Assembly: GCA_036850595.1 (NCBI GenBank)
Contig: CM072161.1
Coordinates: 10,685,905 to 10,749,904, forward strand
Source: Rhyacichthys aspro
Lineage: Eukaryota; Chordata; Actinopteri; Gobiiformes; Rhyacichthyidae
Direction: 5' to 3'
DNA length: 64,000 nucleotides
In this document: in pieces, positions 22,433-34,427 of the stretch
How positions within the stretch are numbered: the stretch's first letter is position 1
Layout: every line of letters begins with the position of its first letter
Position numbers and translations under genes: made by a program
The notes under the pieces: generated by a model
The model's input: the letters and a program-made list of their open reading frames with translations, nothing else
Database searches by the model: none
Told to the model about the DNA's origin: nothing

Positions 22433-25400
22433 ATGGCACAGACAGTGAGGGGCTTATGGACGTGTTTGCTTTTTCTGTTCGTCTGGGCTGCGGCAGAACA
22501 GCGGGGCAGGAACAGGGTCTACTATGTGGGGATCGTTGAGGACTGGTGGGATTATGCGCCAAGTAGAAAAAACCTGCTCAACGGCAACGACATCGACAAT
22601 GATGAGTAAGTCAAGATTAAAGACTAAACAACAGGAGCCTACAAACTGGTCCAAATTTAAACTAAGTGTTTAATATTGAGTAGTTATACCCAGTTTATTC
22701 TAAATCCATAATAAGTATCATACAGATGTTACATTATGTCACCTTGTCAGGGTGTGACAGTGTCTAGACCTCTGACCAGTGTCTTGTGCTTTTCTTGCAG
22801 ACTAGAGCTCAGTCAGCACAGTAAAGATGAGAGCACTTCCTTTACAGTGCATCTAAATTACTGGGGTTAAAGACTAAACATCAAGGCTTTCCTGGCTTCT
22901 CCTCAGAGCCTGCAAAAAGTAATCAATTATTTTTAAAGTGACATTTTTTATATGTCGATCCCATGCCCCTTCAAACATTCAAACAAAAATCTGTACTGAC
23001 ACACGAGGAAAGCGTTTATTGCTCTCTTTTGTTAAGTTCATTCGGTATTGTTACACATTGTTATACTTGTACTGTGACTGTGAGACATTTTCTTTCAGTC
23101 TAAACAAATTTGATGAATGACTCACTCACTCAGAATAGCATACATCTGGATCTTTCGAAGATAAAAGTTCATAGCGACAGTCAAAACCACAGGCAGAAAA
23201 CAAATGATCTAAATACCAAATTGATCACAACCCAACATCACCCAGCAGACCTTAGTTTTGTACTACCGTGTGTCATTTTCTTTACCATTTTGTTTACCGG
23301 TCTACCTTTAACTTTTCATTTCATGCGTATGGACTATTTTTTTAATGATGAATGTATTGTCCGTGTCCAGCAGCTGATTGTGCAGTGTTTTGTCACAGCT
23401 CCAGTAGCAGGTTATTAGTGAACAGAGCCTGTAATCACAGTTGTGTCTAATTGTTACACAGCTGCAACATGGTGCAATTTGTTTCTACAGCATCAGTGGT
23501 ACAGTATTAGATCGTAATCATGACAGAGACTGGACAACAGGACTACAGGAATCATAATGCCATAAGTGATCATTCAGAGTAACCGGCTTGACTTCTTCTT
23601 TTGTGTCAGGAGTGCGTCTGTGTTTCTGAAGGAAGGACCCGACCGTATCGGCAGAGTTTATAAGAAAGCCATGTACCGACAGTTCACAGATGATACCTAC
23701 ACCCGCCTTGTTCCCCGTCCCGAATGGTTGGGCTATCTGGGTCCAATACTGAGAGCCGAAGTTGGTGATACTATTGTGGTGCATTTAAAGAACTTTGCAA
23801 CAAGAAACTACTCTATGCATCCACATGGAGTCTTCTATAAGAAAGATGCTGAAGGTGCGTGTTTTCACATACACTGCACACATGAGTGTATTTACAATAA
23901 TTATCAACAAATTAAATATAGTCACTTTAGACTTTTTTCTGTCTCCGGTGATCATGTAATTCCTCCCACTTCAGACCAACATTCTTTACATGTCTTTGAT
24001 AGATACTGTTAACAATACTTCAGGTAAAATCTATCTATCTGTATTGAGTTACATTTAGTCTTGTTCCTGTTGCAAAGAAACATTTAGGGCCAGTGTCAAC
24101 ACTATGATCTAATTGAGGACAAATAATGTGATATCCTAAAATCAGTGTTATACAGAAGCCCCTAAATTACACAGCCAAAGTCAATGGAAAAAAATCACTT
24201 GGGACTTTCCAGAGTTGTATTAAGAATAGAGAGTAAAACTAAAAGAGGTCACTGGGAGAAAAAGGAAACAGGAGACCAACCAAAGACGAAAAGAGTCGCG
24301 TTGAAGTCCATTCAGAGATTAGATCAGTTGTTGAATCACATCATATCCTGGTGGGAGAAATTCTTGTGCAACTGCCAAGACTCTTTCAGGGCATTTAAGG
24401 CCACACTATTTGGTCCAGGAGGAAATAAAGATAGATGGGTATAATGTTGTTCACAAAACTTGTAGTAATTAAAGCTTTGCATTTATTACATGAATCAAGG
24501 AATTTATTACAACATTTTATTGACACGATGCCCAGCTGTAACTTAGAAGAGCACTTAGGAGTGACCCTTGTGGTTTGTCCATTAGGAGCACTATATCCAG
24601 ATGGGACATCCGGCCAGTTAAAGAAAGATGACTCTGTCCCACCGGGGGGCAGCTACACCTATCGCTGGGAGGTCAGACCAGAGTTTGCTCCCACAGATGA
24701 CGATGCCAACTGCCTCACTTGGGTTTATCACTCACACTTGAATGCCCCCAAGGAGATCAACTCAGGACTGATAGGGGCACTCGTTACCTGCAAGAAAGGT
24801 GAGCAGACTGACATTTATACAGATGAAGGGTTATAAATCTGATGTCGTTTTATAAAGTTGTAATAATTTTACCCTAAATCTCTCTCTTTTTTTTTTCTTT
24901 TAAGGAATCTTAAAAGAATCAAAGGAGCCGGAGCTACTGTCACTCTCTGATTTGACACGCAATGACGTTGACCAGGATATTATATTGATGTTTCATGTTG
25001 TGGATGAAAATAACAGTTGGTACCTGAAGAGCAACATGCAAAATTTAACAAATCCACCAGATGTAGAAGATGAAGACTTCACTGAGTCCAACTTGATGCA
25101 TGGTTAGGATGGTTAGGGTTTTAAGTTGAAAGGAGAAGTAAGTTCTTTCGATGCAATGATTTAAACAGCTATATACTGTATATATTCAAACTGATGTCCG
25201 CCAGTGATATGAGTGCCCCAGTCTTTCTGCTTTGTAACTAATGGAGAATACATTTTCTGGGATCCCATCCATCTTTATCCAATCACAATCAAGAATTCTC
25301 CAATCAGACTCTCTGAGCATTCACAGTGTTGTCGACTTACTTCTCCTTTAATTATTGAAATTATTGAAATACATGTAACTCGACTCACACGTCACCATCT

Positions 25401-28400
25401 CATTCATCTCTGTGTTCCTCTGTGTAACAGCCATTAATGGGTATATGTTCGGGAACTTGCCTGCAATCAAGTTATGCCAGGACCGTGCAGTGGCCTGGCA
25501 TCTGTTTGGCATGGGCAATGAACAGGACATTCATTCTGTCTTTTTCCATGGAAATACACTGTTGGATCGGGGCCACCGCACAGACGTCCTCAGCCTCTTC
25601 CCAGCCACTTTTGCAACAGCTGAGATGGTCCCAAAGGCGAGCGGAAAGTGGCTCCTGACTTGCCAGGTTAATGACCACTTGCAGGGTAGGGCACCTGACC
25701 TTTAACCTTTGTGTGACCTTTGATCTCTCCACTAGTCTTTGACCTCTTTGTTCTGAGACTGGAATTGCTGTGCTGTGTTGCTGAAAGGGAAGTTTGCATT
25801 TTTGTGTGACTGTCAAACAACACCATAATGAGGTTTCCCACTGCTTAGTGTGTACTCTAAACACGCCACAACTTGTGATTTCCCACATATAACATGTTCC
25901 AGGTTTGTTCAACATACTTGCGCAACATTTAATGAATTATGCTGACATTTGACTTTGAGTTCCTCTCTGTTTATCTGTCATATTAGTTGGACTAATCCAT
26001 TTAACATATAAGTCATTTTCTCTAAGCAACGTCTCTTGTTTAAAGAATTCAGGATGGCTATTCAGGTTGACTTTGTAACCCAGCAGTGGGCTCTAACTAG
26101 AGGCACTGCTGACAGTGTATACAAATGTAACAAAACAACACCAAGAGAATGAAATAGAACAAAAGGAGTAAGGGAAGAGTGAAAATCTAAATTTCTGTGT
26201 AGAATATGCACAAAATGTGTGCGTGTGTATTTGCTGTGGGGGCCACTGTAATCATCTTACATTACTGAAGCATTTATTATTTTACTGTACCATTAGGATT
26301 GACCCTTAGACTTTTGTTCTCTCAGTTATTTAAGTTATTCATTAATGATTTACTTGTAATTCCTTGTCTATATCTTTTCTTGTTTTAGCTGGGATGCAGG
26401 CATTTTATGAAGTAAATTTGTGTGGCACTGACGTCAGTCCTACTGTAAAGCATGGTGTTGTGCGGACATACTACCTGGCAGCAGAGGAGGTACTATGGGA
26501 TTACGCACCCTCAGGAAGAGATCTGATCAGTAATGTCTCTTTAAGCGAGTCCAGCAGGTAAGTATTATTGCAGTAAGAACTGCAAACATATATCAACAAT
26601 ATTGTGCCCACACTAACAACAGTGTATCTTTAAAATGTCCCGGAGCAATGGTGATTTATGTTATGGAACTGTGTAATCTTTGAGTACAGTCAAACTATTT
26701 CAGACCAAATTGTTGCTCTTAATGCGAGTTTTGTTTTGACTGTGTACTGTAAATTTCTTAAAACTACGATTTTTACCAGACACCAAATTGTATGACATAT
26801 ATAAAACAGTCCTGCCATAAAATCATAAAATGATGTAGTAAAATATGATTTCAATACTGCATGACACAGGTAATGATACATTATGCACAGTATTTGTTTT
26901 AATTATAGTTTTTTTCTGTGAAACCACAGCAAAGGCCTTTTTTCCGCTATAGAGTCATATTTTGGTACACACTACATATTGTATATGACGGTAACGTAAA
27001 TACATTCACATTTATTTTGGAAGTTCACAAACACACGTTTCTCAACCACATACATTAAAGTTGTATGTTCTACCACTATAAAATGATTTCTTATAAAAGT
27101 TTTGCGGCAGAGTTTCCACTCACTTGAGTGACCGTGTGGGGAAGCTGTGTTGTGGTGTTCAGAGTAAACACTGCTGAGCTGTGATTGGCTTGTTTTTCTC
27201 CCTTTGTTTTTTGACCTGACATGGCCCCTCTGATGGAACTTTTTTTTTCAGATGTGAAAAATTGACACATTACAAAAATGTTGCAATGTTTTCCCTACAG
27301 TGCATCAGAGGTGTTCTTCAGCAGGGAGGATGGTAGGATCGGTGGTCAGTATATGAAAGTGGTATATACAGAGTACACAGATGACACCTTCACCACTAAA
27401 AAAACACCAACTCCTGAACGCAAACATTTGGGAATCCTGGGTAAGGATTCAAGACTGTTGTTAGTGTGCTAAATGTGTTCTCACATACACTGAGCCACTG
27501 CTGCTTGCTTTGTACTTTGGCCCAGGTCCTGTCTTGAAAGCAGAGGAAGGAGACACTGTTAAAGTCATTTTCAAGAATATGGCCACTAGAAACTACAGCA
27601 TCCAGCCTCATGGCCTGCACTATGATAAACGCTTTCAGGGAACCAACTACAAAGATGGTATAAAATGATCTAAATACCTCATACTGTGTACTTTACTCAA
27701 GGTAACAAGTATGTCAAAGGTATCAGTTGTAATCGAGTGTACTTCTCCAGGTGTGGACAAGCCTGGCTCTCATGTCGGTCCAGGAGAGAGTTTCACTTAC
27801 ACCTGGCAGGTAATGGACGGTCCATCTCCATCAGATCCCTCTTGTATTCCCTATCTTTACTTCTCAGCAACGGATCCTCCCAAAGACACCAACTCTGGAT
27901 TAGTCGGACCTCTTCTTGTGTGCAAAAAAGGCTCGCTCACAGAGAATGGAACCCAGGTACCACTTCACTAAGTATCTGTGAATCAGCCTTTGTTAAGATG
28001 GGTCTAAAAGCATTAAGCAACCCTTTAGTTTTTGTATTTAGAAGAACATGAAACCAACACCATTTAATATTTATACTGACAACAAATAATTTGATTTGTT
28101 TTAGCATGTTTGTTTGTGTGTGGCTCACACTGTTTTTGGTTGTGCTACTTCACAGAAAAATGTGGACAAGGAGTTCTTCTTTCTGTTTTCTGTCATGGAT
28201 GAAAACATGAGTTGGTATTTAGATGAAAATATCGACAAATTTGGAAGCGATCAGACAAATCCTGAGGATGAGGACTTTATCGAGAGCAATAAAATGCATG
28301 GTGTGTTTAAAGTTCATACCACTGCCTGTATTGACTTTTAAATATTAGTTGATGCTGCAACACTATCATGTTCATATCTTACATCTTCGCAGCTGTAAAT

Positions 28401-31400
28401 GGTCTGATGTATGGGAACCTTCCTGGCCTGGAGATGTGCGCTGGGGACAGAATCAGATGGTACACCTTTGGATTGGGCACTGAAGTGGACCTCCATGGAG
28501 TTTATTTTGAGGGGAATACCTTCAAGAAGGAGAGCACAACACGAGACACACTCAGTCTGTTTCCTCATACCACTGCTATTGTCGATATGCAGGCAACCAC
28601 TCCTGGTCAGTATGTCACTTTTACATAAACAAATACAGCCATAGAGCCAGAGGTCAGTCATAATTCATCGTTTGTTTGAAAGGAGTATTTTACAAAGGTA
28701 CTTAGATAACTTTGGGAAATACACAACAGGAAACACGCTGATCTAAAATATCAAGGCCATCTCCTGTACTTATGTTATTTACAGTAACTTGAGGCATGTT
28801 AATATCATTCATGGAAGCCCTCTAAGATTATTGTAAGGTGGATAGTTCATAATAATGATGTCAATAAAAAATAGGCATTTGTTTATTGGAATAGAAATAT
28901 TATTTTACATAACAAACTGTCTTAGATTAAACACATTTAAGGAGCAGGTTCAGTTCTTATTCACAAAAATATTATTTTAACTACATTGATAAGATTTAAT
29001 CAGTTTTGTAATGCCCATAGGATACATACACTGCTTTACTTTGAATAAAGGTAGCATTTACTTTTGGTTTCAACCATGCCTTATACAGAAAGAGTATTTC
29101 TAGGACTTTAAAAAGGCATCCCTGTAGTTCCTGATTTATTTAACAAATATTCATTATTTTGGGGAGGACTTAGTTTTGGTGTTCAAAATCTATTCAAAAT
29201 CAAGTCAATACACTATTTAACTTGAAATTTATTCAAGAAAAAGCCATTAATTCATAAATAAGATAAGCCAACACTCACTTTGCCATGAAGGTCGCTGGAG
29301 TAAATAACATGAGTGATTTGTGCCCTGTGCTGCCACTTTTGAAAATGCAGGTGTGTATGAAGTAAGCTGCCAAGTAACAGACCACTACGCGGCTGGCATG
29401 AGGCAGCAGTACAAAGTCAAACACTGCAGAGGAAACAACTTCAGCCCCAGTGAAGAGAAACCAAAGAACACTGTCCAGTATTTTATCAGTGCGGAAGAAA
29501 TCGAGTGGGACTACTCTCCAGAGAGACACTGGGAACTGGAAAAACACATGAGCACGTCAAAGGACAGGTGACAAAGACACTTAACAGTAGTATGATATAC
29601 AAGCATGTTTGAAATGCAGACTATGATTTGTGGTTTAACTTATTACAGTTTGTTTATGATTGCAATTTGTCTCATGTTCAGTCCTGGTAGTATCTTTGTG
29701 GAGAAGGAGACAAACAGAATTGGCTCACGTTTCAAGAAAGTGGTTTACAGAGAGTACACCGATGATACTTTTAAAGTCAGAAAGACCCGACCAGCCAGCC
29801 AAAAACACCTGGAAATTATGGGTAGGAGACATTTGTTTGAACGAAAATGACAATAACATCTTCCTCTAAAGTAGCATTAGTAAGGTTTGAATGGCATTAT
29901 GCATTTTGTGTTTTTCTAGGCCCTTTAATCAAAGCAGAGGTTGGAGATCAGATCATTATTACATTCAAGAACAATGCCAAGAGACCATATTCAATTACTG
30001 CACATGGAATCAAACCAAGTGGTTCACACATCCATGTCCAGCCAGGTATGAATCATTTGTACAGATCTGGGATCAAATGCATTTGTTTTTACACTCTTTC
30101 ATAAAAATCATCTTTTAAGGTTTGTTTGTTTCCTCTTTCCTCTGTGTTTCCTCTTTCAGGGTACATACTTGAGTTAACCTGGGACATTCCACAAAGTTCT
30201 GGCCCGGGAGACTCAGATCCCAACTGTATTACTTACGCCTACTATTCCAATGTGGATTTCATTAAGGTAAATATGTACAGTTTTATTCAAAATGCTGTTA
30301 TTCGCCATTTTGATTTGTCAAAACCAGAAAGCTACTGCATCTTAATTGTAATGAATTGAACTATTTAACAGCAGACAGTTGCATTACCTTACATTACATT
30401 TATTTCTGTTGAGGATATGTACAGCGGCCTCCTGGGTCCACTGGTTGTCTGTAGGCCCGGGACACTGCAGCAAGGCGACGGGACAGACAGACAGAGGGTC
30501 GATGTCGAGAAAGAATTTGCTCTGCTGTTTATGGTTCACGATGAAAACCAGTCGTGGTATTTGGAGGAAAATATCCGAACATACCTTGGTCTTGACCCTG
30601 ACAACTTCACGTTAGATGAAGACTTTGAGGAGAGTAACAAGATGCACGGTAAGAGATTAGAGGAGAGGGAAAAGGGAGGCACGGCTAGAGTTAAACTGTA
30701 TGACCCATACAAGAATTTCAGATTTACTGATCCTTGTGAGAATGGTGGAGCCTTTCAAGAGGAAAAATAGCTGAGGCTGAACCTTAAATAGACTGTAGAA
30801 ACATAAACATCAGGGGACTTTTTGAAAAACCTGTTTACTGAAATGACAAAGTTTATGACAAATTAGTACAGTTGTGTGTGTTTCCCAGAACACACTTTTT
30901 GTACAAGCATTTTTCAACACATTTTGATGAGATGCAAAGTATATAATAGTATATAATGTTTATGTATAATGTATATGGTATTATGCATTTTTGTTTAAGG
31001 GATCAATGGGAAGCTCTATGGGAACCTTCAGGGCTTGGAGATGACACAAGGCCAGAAAGTGAACTGGTATCTGTTGGGAATGGGCAACGAAGTCGACATG
31101 CACACTGTTCACTTTCACGCTGAGACCTTCACCTACAAGGTGCACTACACTATCAACATATGTGCTTATTTCATCTTTTGCAGCTCGTGTTTTGCAACCT
31201 ACAGAGGATATTATTAGATGTGAAAGTTTCATTCTGTTCTGTTGCTTGCACACAAAATATGTCTTAACTCACAGTTCCTCTTTTTGTTGTTTCTATGTAC
31301 TGTTCATCCTGGGTGTTGGTCAGACGGACAGAGTGCACCGTGCAGACGTATTTGACCTCTTCCCTGGGACTTTCCAGACTGTCGAGATGGTGGCTGGAAA

Positions 31401-32357
31401 CCCAGGGACCTGGCTACTCCACTGTCATGTTGCTGACCATATCCATGCAGGCATGGAAACTACTTTTACCATTCAAGGTGTGTTCATGTCAGTGCCTAAG
31501 ATGTACAGTTTGTGTCACAGTACTATTAAATATGAATGTTTTATTTAGATGTACATAAAGACTTGTGTCATGCTCAAAGCATTTTTAATGCTTTACATTT
31601 CCTTTTTTTGCAGAGCCCTCCTCACATGGTAAGATCTCTTTGTTATTTACATTTATCACAGTGCACAGCCTGAAATAAAATCACAGCTTCTATGTGGTAC
31701 TTTACATAGATGAATGGTCCTCGGAAAGCAATAGATATCACAATCTCTTGCCGTCAAAAACAGTATTTACTGTCTTTGTAGTTACAGCTCTGGTGTGGAA
31801 TGTATTGTTAAATATTATCTGGCCTTATCAGTGTATTAGGAACAGGAAAAATGTGAGTTTGAGCATTTGTCTGGGACTTTGATAATGACAGGGGGGTAAC
31901 AAATACATTTTGATTGAAGATTATTTTTATGATGATGATAGGAGCAGTAGCTGGACAGGAAATGGGGCAAGAGAGAATGGGAAGTGACTTTGGGCAAATG
32001 ACCCGACCGAGATTCAATCCCAGGTCCTCCGTGTGCTGGGCGTATGCTCTACCTGAGCTGCCCCCCGTGATTGAACAATTTTTATTTGATATTTTATTTA
32101 TATTTTACTACTACAGTTATAGCCTTTTGAGGCAAATGTTATTGTGATACTGGGCAAAATGAAACTGATTTGAATTATACATAAGTATGTTTCCCTGTGG
32201 TGGTGCGTTTGAGGCATGATGTTTGTCATTATTGTTTTCTGACTTTTTCACTCCTGTATCTCCTGTGTTTCCTGCCACAGGATCCAGAACTGACATCTCC
32301 ATCAGAACGCTGCTCATTGGCCTAGCTCTGCTTGTGGTTTTGGGTGGACTTTACTAA
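22433..32357 (+). CDS. hephl1: Hephaestin/ceruloplasmin-family multicopper ferroxidase (complete, 20 coding exons)
   Basis: Multicopper oxidase converting Fe2+ to Fe3+ at the cell surface (family knowledge). Exons: 22433-22605, 23610-23854, 24586-24798, 24905-25102, 25431-25685, 26389-26557, 27301-27440, 27526-27657, 27751-27956, 28156-28300, 28393-28605, 29351-29567, 29682-29821, 29920-30045, 30160-30266, 30414-30648, 31000-31139, 31324-31477, 31614-31628, 32281-32357; joined 1099 aa. A signal peptide is visible (FLFVWAAAEQ). Six cupredoxin domains follow in three pairs. The trinuclear copper ligands are intact: HPHG and YHSH in domain 1, HTVHFH and HCHVADHIH in domain 6. Type-1 sites are complete in domains 2 (CQVNDHLQAGM), 4 (CQVTDHYAAGM) and 6. 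Methionine rather than leucine in domain 2 favours hephl1/hephaestin over ceruloplasmin, while domain 4 looks ceruloplasmin-like. Exon 19 has only 15 bases. The protein ends in a hydrophobic stretch with no cytosolic tail, suggesting a GPI anchor. Family assignment is firm; the paralogue name is tentative. Confidence 0.9.
31940..32069 (-). mobile_element. tRNA-derived SINE in intron 19 of the ferroxidase gene
   Basis: Read on the minus strand, the segment starts GGGGGGCAGCTCAGGTAGAG and continues GACCTGGGATTGAATCTCGG. These match the A box and B box of a tRNA-type RNA polymerase III promoter. The downstream part (CCCAAAGTCACTTCCC, CCCCATTTCCTGTC) looks like the body common in fish SINEs. No tRNA cloverleaf with an anticodon stem is intact, so it is not a tRNA gene. 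Length is about 130 bases. No poly(A) tail or target duplication was clear. Confidence 0.7.
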
Positions 32358-32631
32358 AAATGGGACAATCAGGGCTGGTGGACTTATAAGGGACAAAATC
32401 ACTTCTGCAATTGTTTTTGCTTGAATTATGTAAATACTGTCATAAGTTACTGTGTTAAACACAAAACACGCTATTTAATTGCGTCAAGAACACTTTTTGT
32501 GCAAACACTCAACATTTTGTTCTGGTGAATTCTTATTTTGCTGTTTGTGCATTGTACTGTAAAAGGTTATGAGCTATTTGCCGTATTTTGAAAGGAAATT
32601 GCTATAACCAAATATTTTATTATGAATGTGC

Positions 32632-32637
32632 AATAAA
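32632..32637 (+). terminator. hephl1: Poly(A) signal of the ferroxidase gene
   Basis: AATAAA in GTGCAATAAAGAC, 275 bases after the stop codon. It is the first canonical signal downstream. Confidence 0.75.
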
Positions 32638-32649
32638 GACTTGCGTTGT

Positions 32650-33660
32650 GATATTTTTAGAGTCAGTGTGTTATAGTTTTTGCTCTACTGTACAGTATGT
32701 GTGCTTTCCAAAATATTTCCACGCGGGGGCGCATTTTCACTGCAAATTCCCAAAGAGCTAAACATTTTAATACTAGAGCAGTGCACATTTCCAGCGCCTT
32801 TAAACGGGAACAATATTCATGTTTTGTTAAGCTTGTGTTCTCTAGAGACGTGCCTCAGATAATTATGATACGCAGACCTTGATGAGTAAATGTTTTAGAT
32901 GCAGCTCTGAGTTGGAGTCTGGTCTAATGTGACATCACCATCAGTGTGAAACTGGCTGATCAATGTGGGACATCTACAGGGTAAAACTCATTTGAATTAC
33001 AAACTGGTGGTGCCTACCTTCAGTCTGAGCCATTGATCACTGCACACATTTCCATATGAGTGTGCTTTAGATAGCGTCAGTCTTATCGCGCTCTGATTGA
33101 TTTGCAAATTGACGTCTGTGGCCAATCCGCTGCATCTCACTTCTACAGCTGCTTTATAGATGTGTCTGACTTCAAGCGCGACCGAACTTTTAGACAAAAC
33201 GGGTCATTTTAGGTTAAAGATAACCTGCGTTTTTGTAAACAATCAATAAAGTGTGTTGTTTTCAGATTATATCCTTACGTTCTGAATGACTAACTTATGA
33301 CTAGTTGTTTGTTAAATGTTCCGTACAGGATGGGCTTAGTATCAACACTTTTGAATATTTAATGTGTATAAAGTACTTTTATTGAATAATTATGTGCACA
33401 TTCATAGGCTTAAACAGTGAAACAAAGCTCCCAATCAGCTGCAACTGTTTATCCAGACATTTGTGTTAAGTTTTGTCTTTTACGCATCTTTATCTGGAGA
33501 GGTCTGTTTGTTTGACGTGATTACCGTGTAGTCATTAAGAGCCCGCTCAGACTTCCTCCCATCATGCATTTTGATAAACCCAATAATAGACCAATGCCTT
33601 TGATCACTACTGCCCAGTGCTGAAGGGTGTGGTCAGCAGAGGGCGCGCTGTGGGGGACAC
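32650..33660. other. Intergenic region, no gene seen
   Basis: No coding pattern on either strand. Short open frames at 32680-32882 and 32997-33197 have no exon structure or recognisable similarity. The region separates the ferroxidase gene from the slc43a2 promoter and is where the human-11-like block meets the human-17p13-like block. Confidence 0.6.
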
Positions 33661-33666
33661 TCCGGG

Positions 33667-33674
33667 TATATAAA
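33667..33674 (+). promoter_or_regulatory. slc43a2: TATA box of slc43a2
   Basis: TATATAAA about 25-30 bases upstream of a likely transcription start near 33697. It is followed by a non-coding first exon ending at a strong donor. The TATA box and tight core promoter suggest a regulated rather than housekeeping gene. Confidence 0.7.
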
Positions 33675-33696
33675 TGTGGCTTTTCACACAAAAGTC

Positions 33697-33741
33697 ACCA
33701 CTCACATCAAGAAGCCATTCATGCTGGAAAAGGTCTGTGAG
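33697..33741 (+). other. slc43a2: slc43a2 non-coding exon 1
   Basis: A leader exon between the TATA-defined start and the donor GAG|GTAAGT at 33742. It joins to the acceptor CTTTGCAG at 34319. Exon 2 then carries 108 bases of 5'UTR (34320-34427) before the ATG. The start site is inferred from TATA spacing. Confidence 0.55.
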
Positions 33742-34427
33742 GTAAGTTAATCCACTGCATAAAATCTGCTAAATATTTTCTGTTAAAAGACATTTAGTGA
33801 GTTAAAATGAGTTTTGTAGGAGGAGAGATTTTGGAGGTAATCTAGAGTTTGTAGCATTGTGCCTCTGTGTGCACACATTTGTTTATTGTTTTAGATGAAC
33901 CCGGGCAACTGAAGTGATAAGTTGCGCTTGGATGACTCTGTTAGGATATTTAGAGCTTGTGTAGGACAGGCACAGCAGAGAGGGAGAGAGGGGCCACAGT
34001 GTGAGAAAGCCCCATTTTTCTCTGAGTCCAGTTTGGACCAGTTTGATTTATGCATCAAAAAGCAGAACCGAAAAATTATGTAATATTTTGTCAAAAAGGA
34101 AAGCGATGTGGCTGTTATTTTTCCAGCAGCTACAGGAGAGCAGGTTGGAGCCCTGGGTTATTGTGTATTTTTTACATGTATGTTGTCAGGCAGCCAGTTA
34201 TCTTAGGTTCAAAGTTAATCACGTTTATCTTCTGATCTCACCAAACTGAAAATTCCTGCACTCGTGACCTGGGTGTAACTATAAAACCTCCCTTTCCTCT
34301 TCCCTCTGTCTCTTTGCAGAAGAGTGACCACAACAGCGTCACTCAGAGAGGCCTCCCGATTGATACCATCTAAGTCTCGTCTTCAGCTCCTTCTTTTCTG
34401 CCGTTTTACTGCTTTCTTCCTCGGACC

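Noticed and set aside
24184..24444. 86-codon open frame inside the second intron of the ferroxidase gene
   Set aside because: It reads like protein but has no splice signals consistent with the gene, no known similarity, and lies in a normal intron. Probably chance in a purine-rich stretch.
31940..32069. Possible tRNA gene on the minus strand
   Set aside because: A and B boxes are present but there is no proper anticodon stem-loop or acceptor-stem pairing. It fits a tRNA-derived SINE better.
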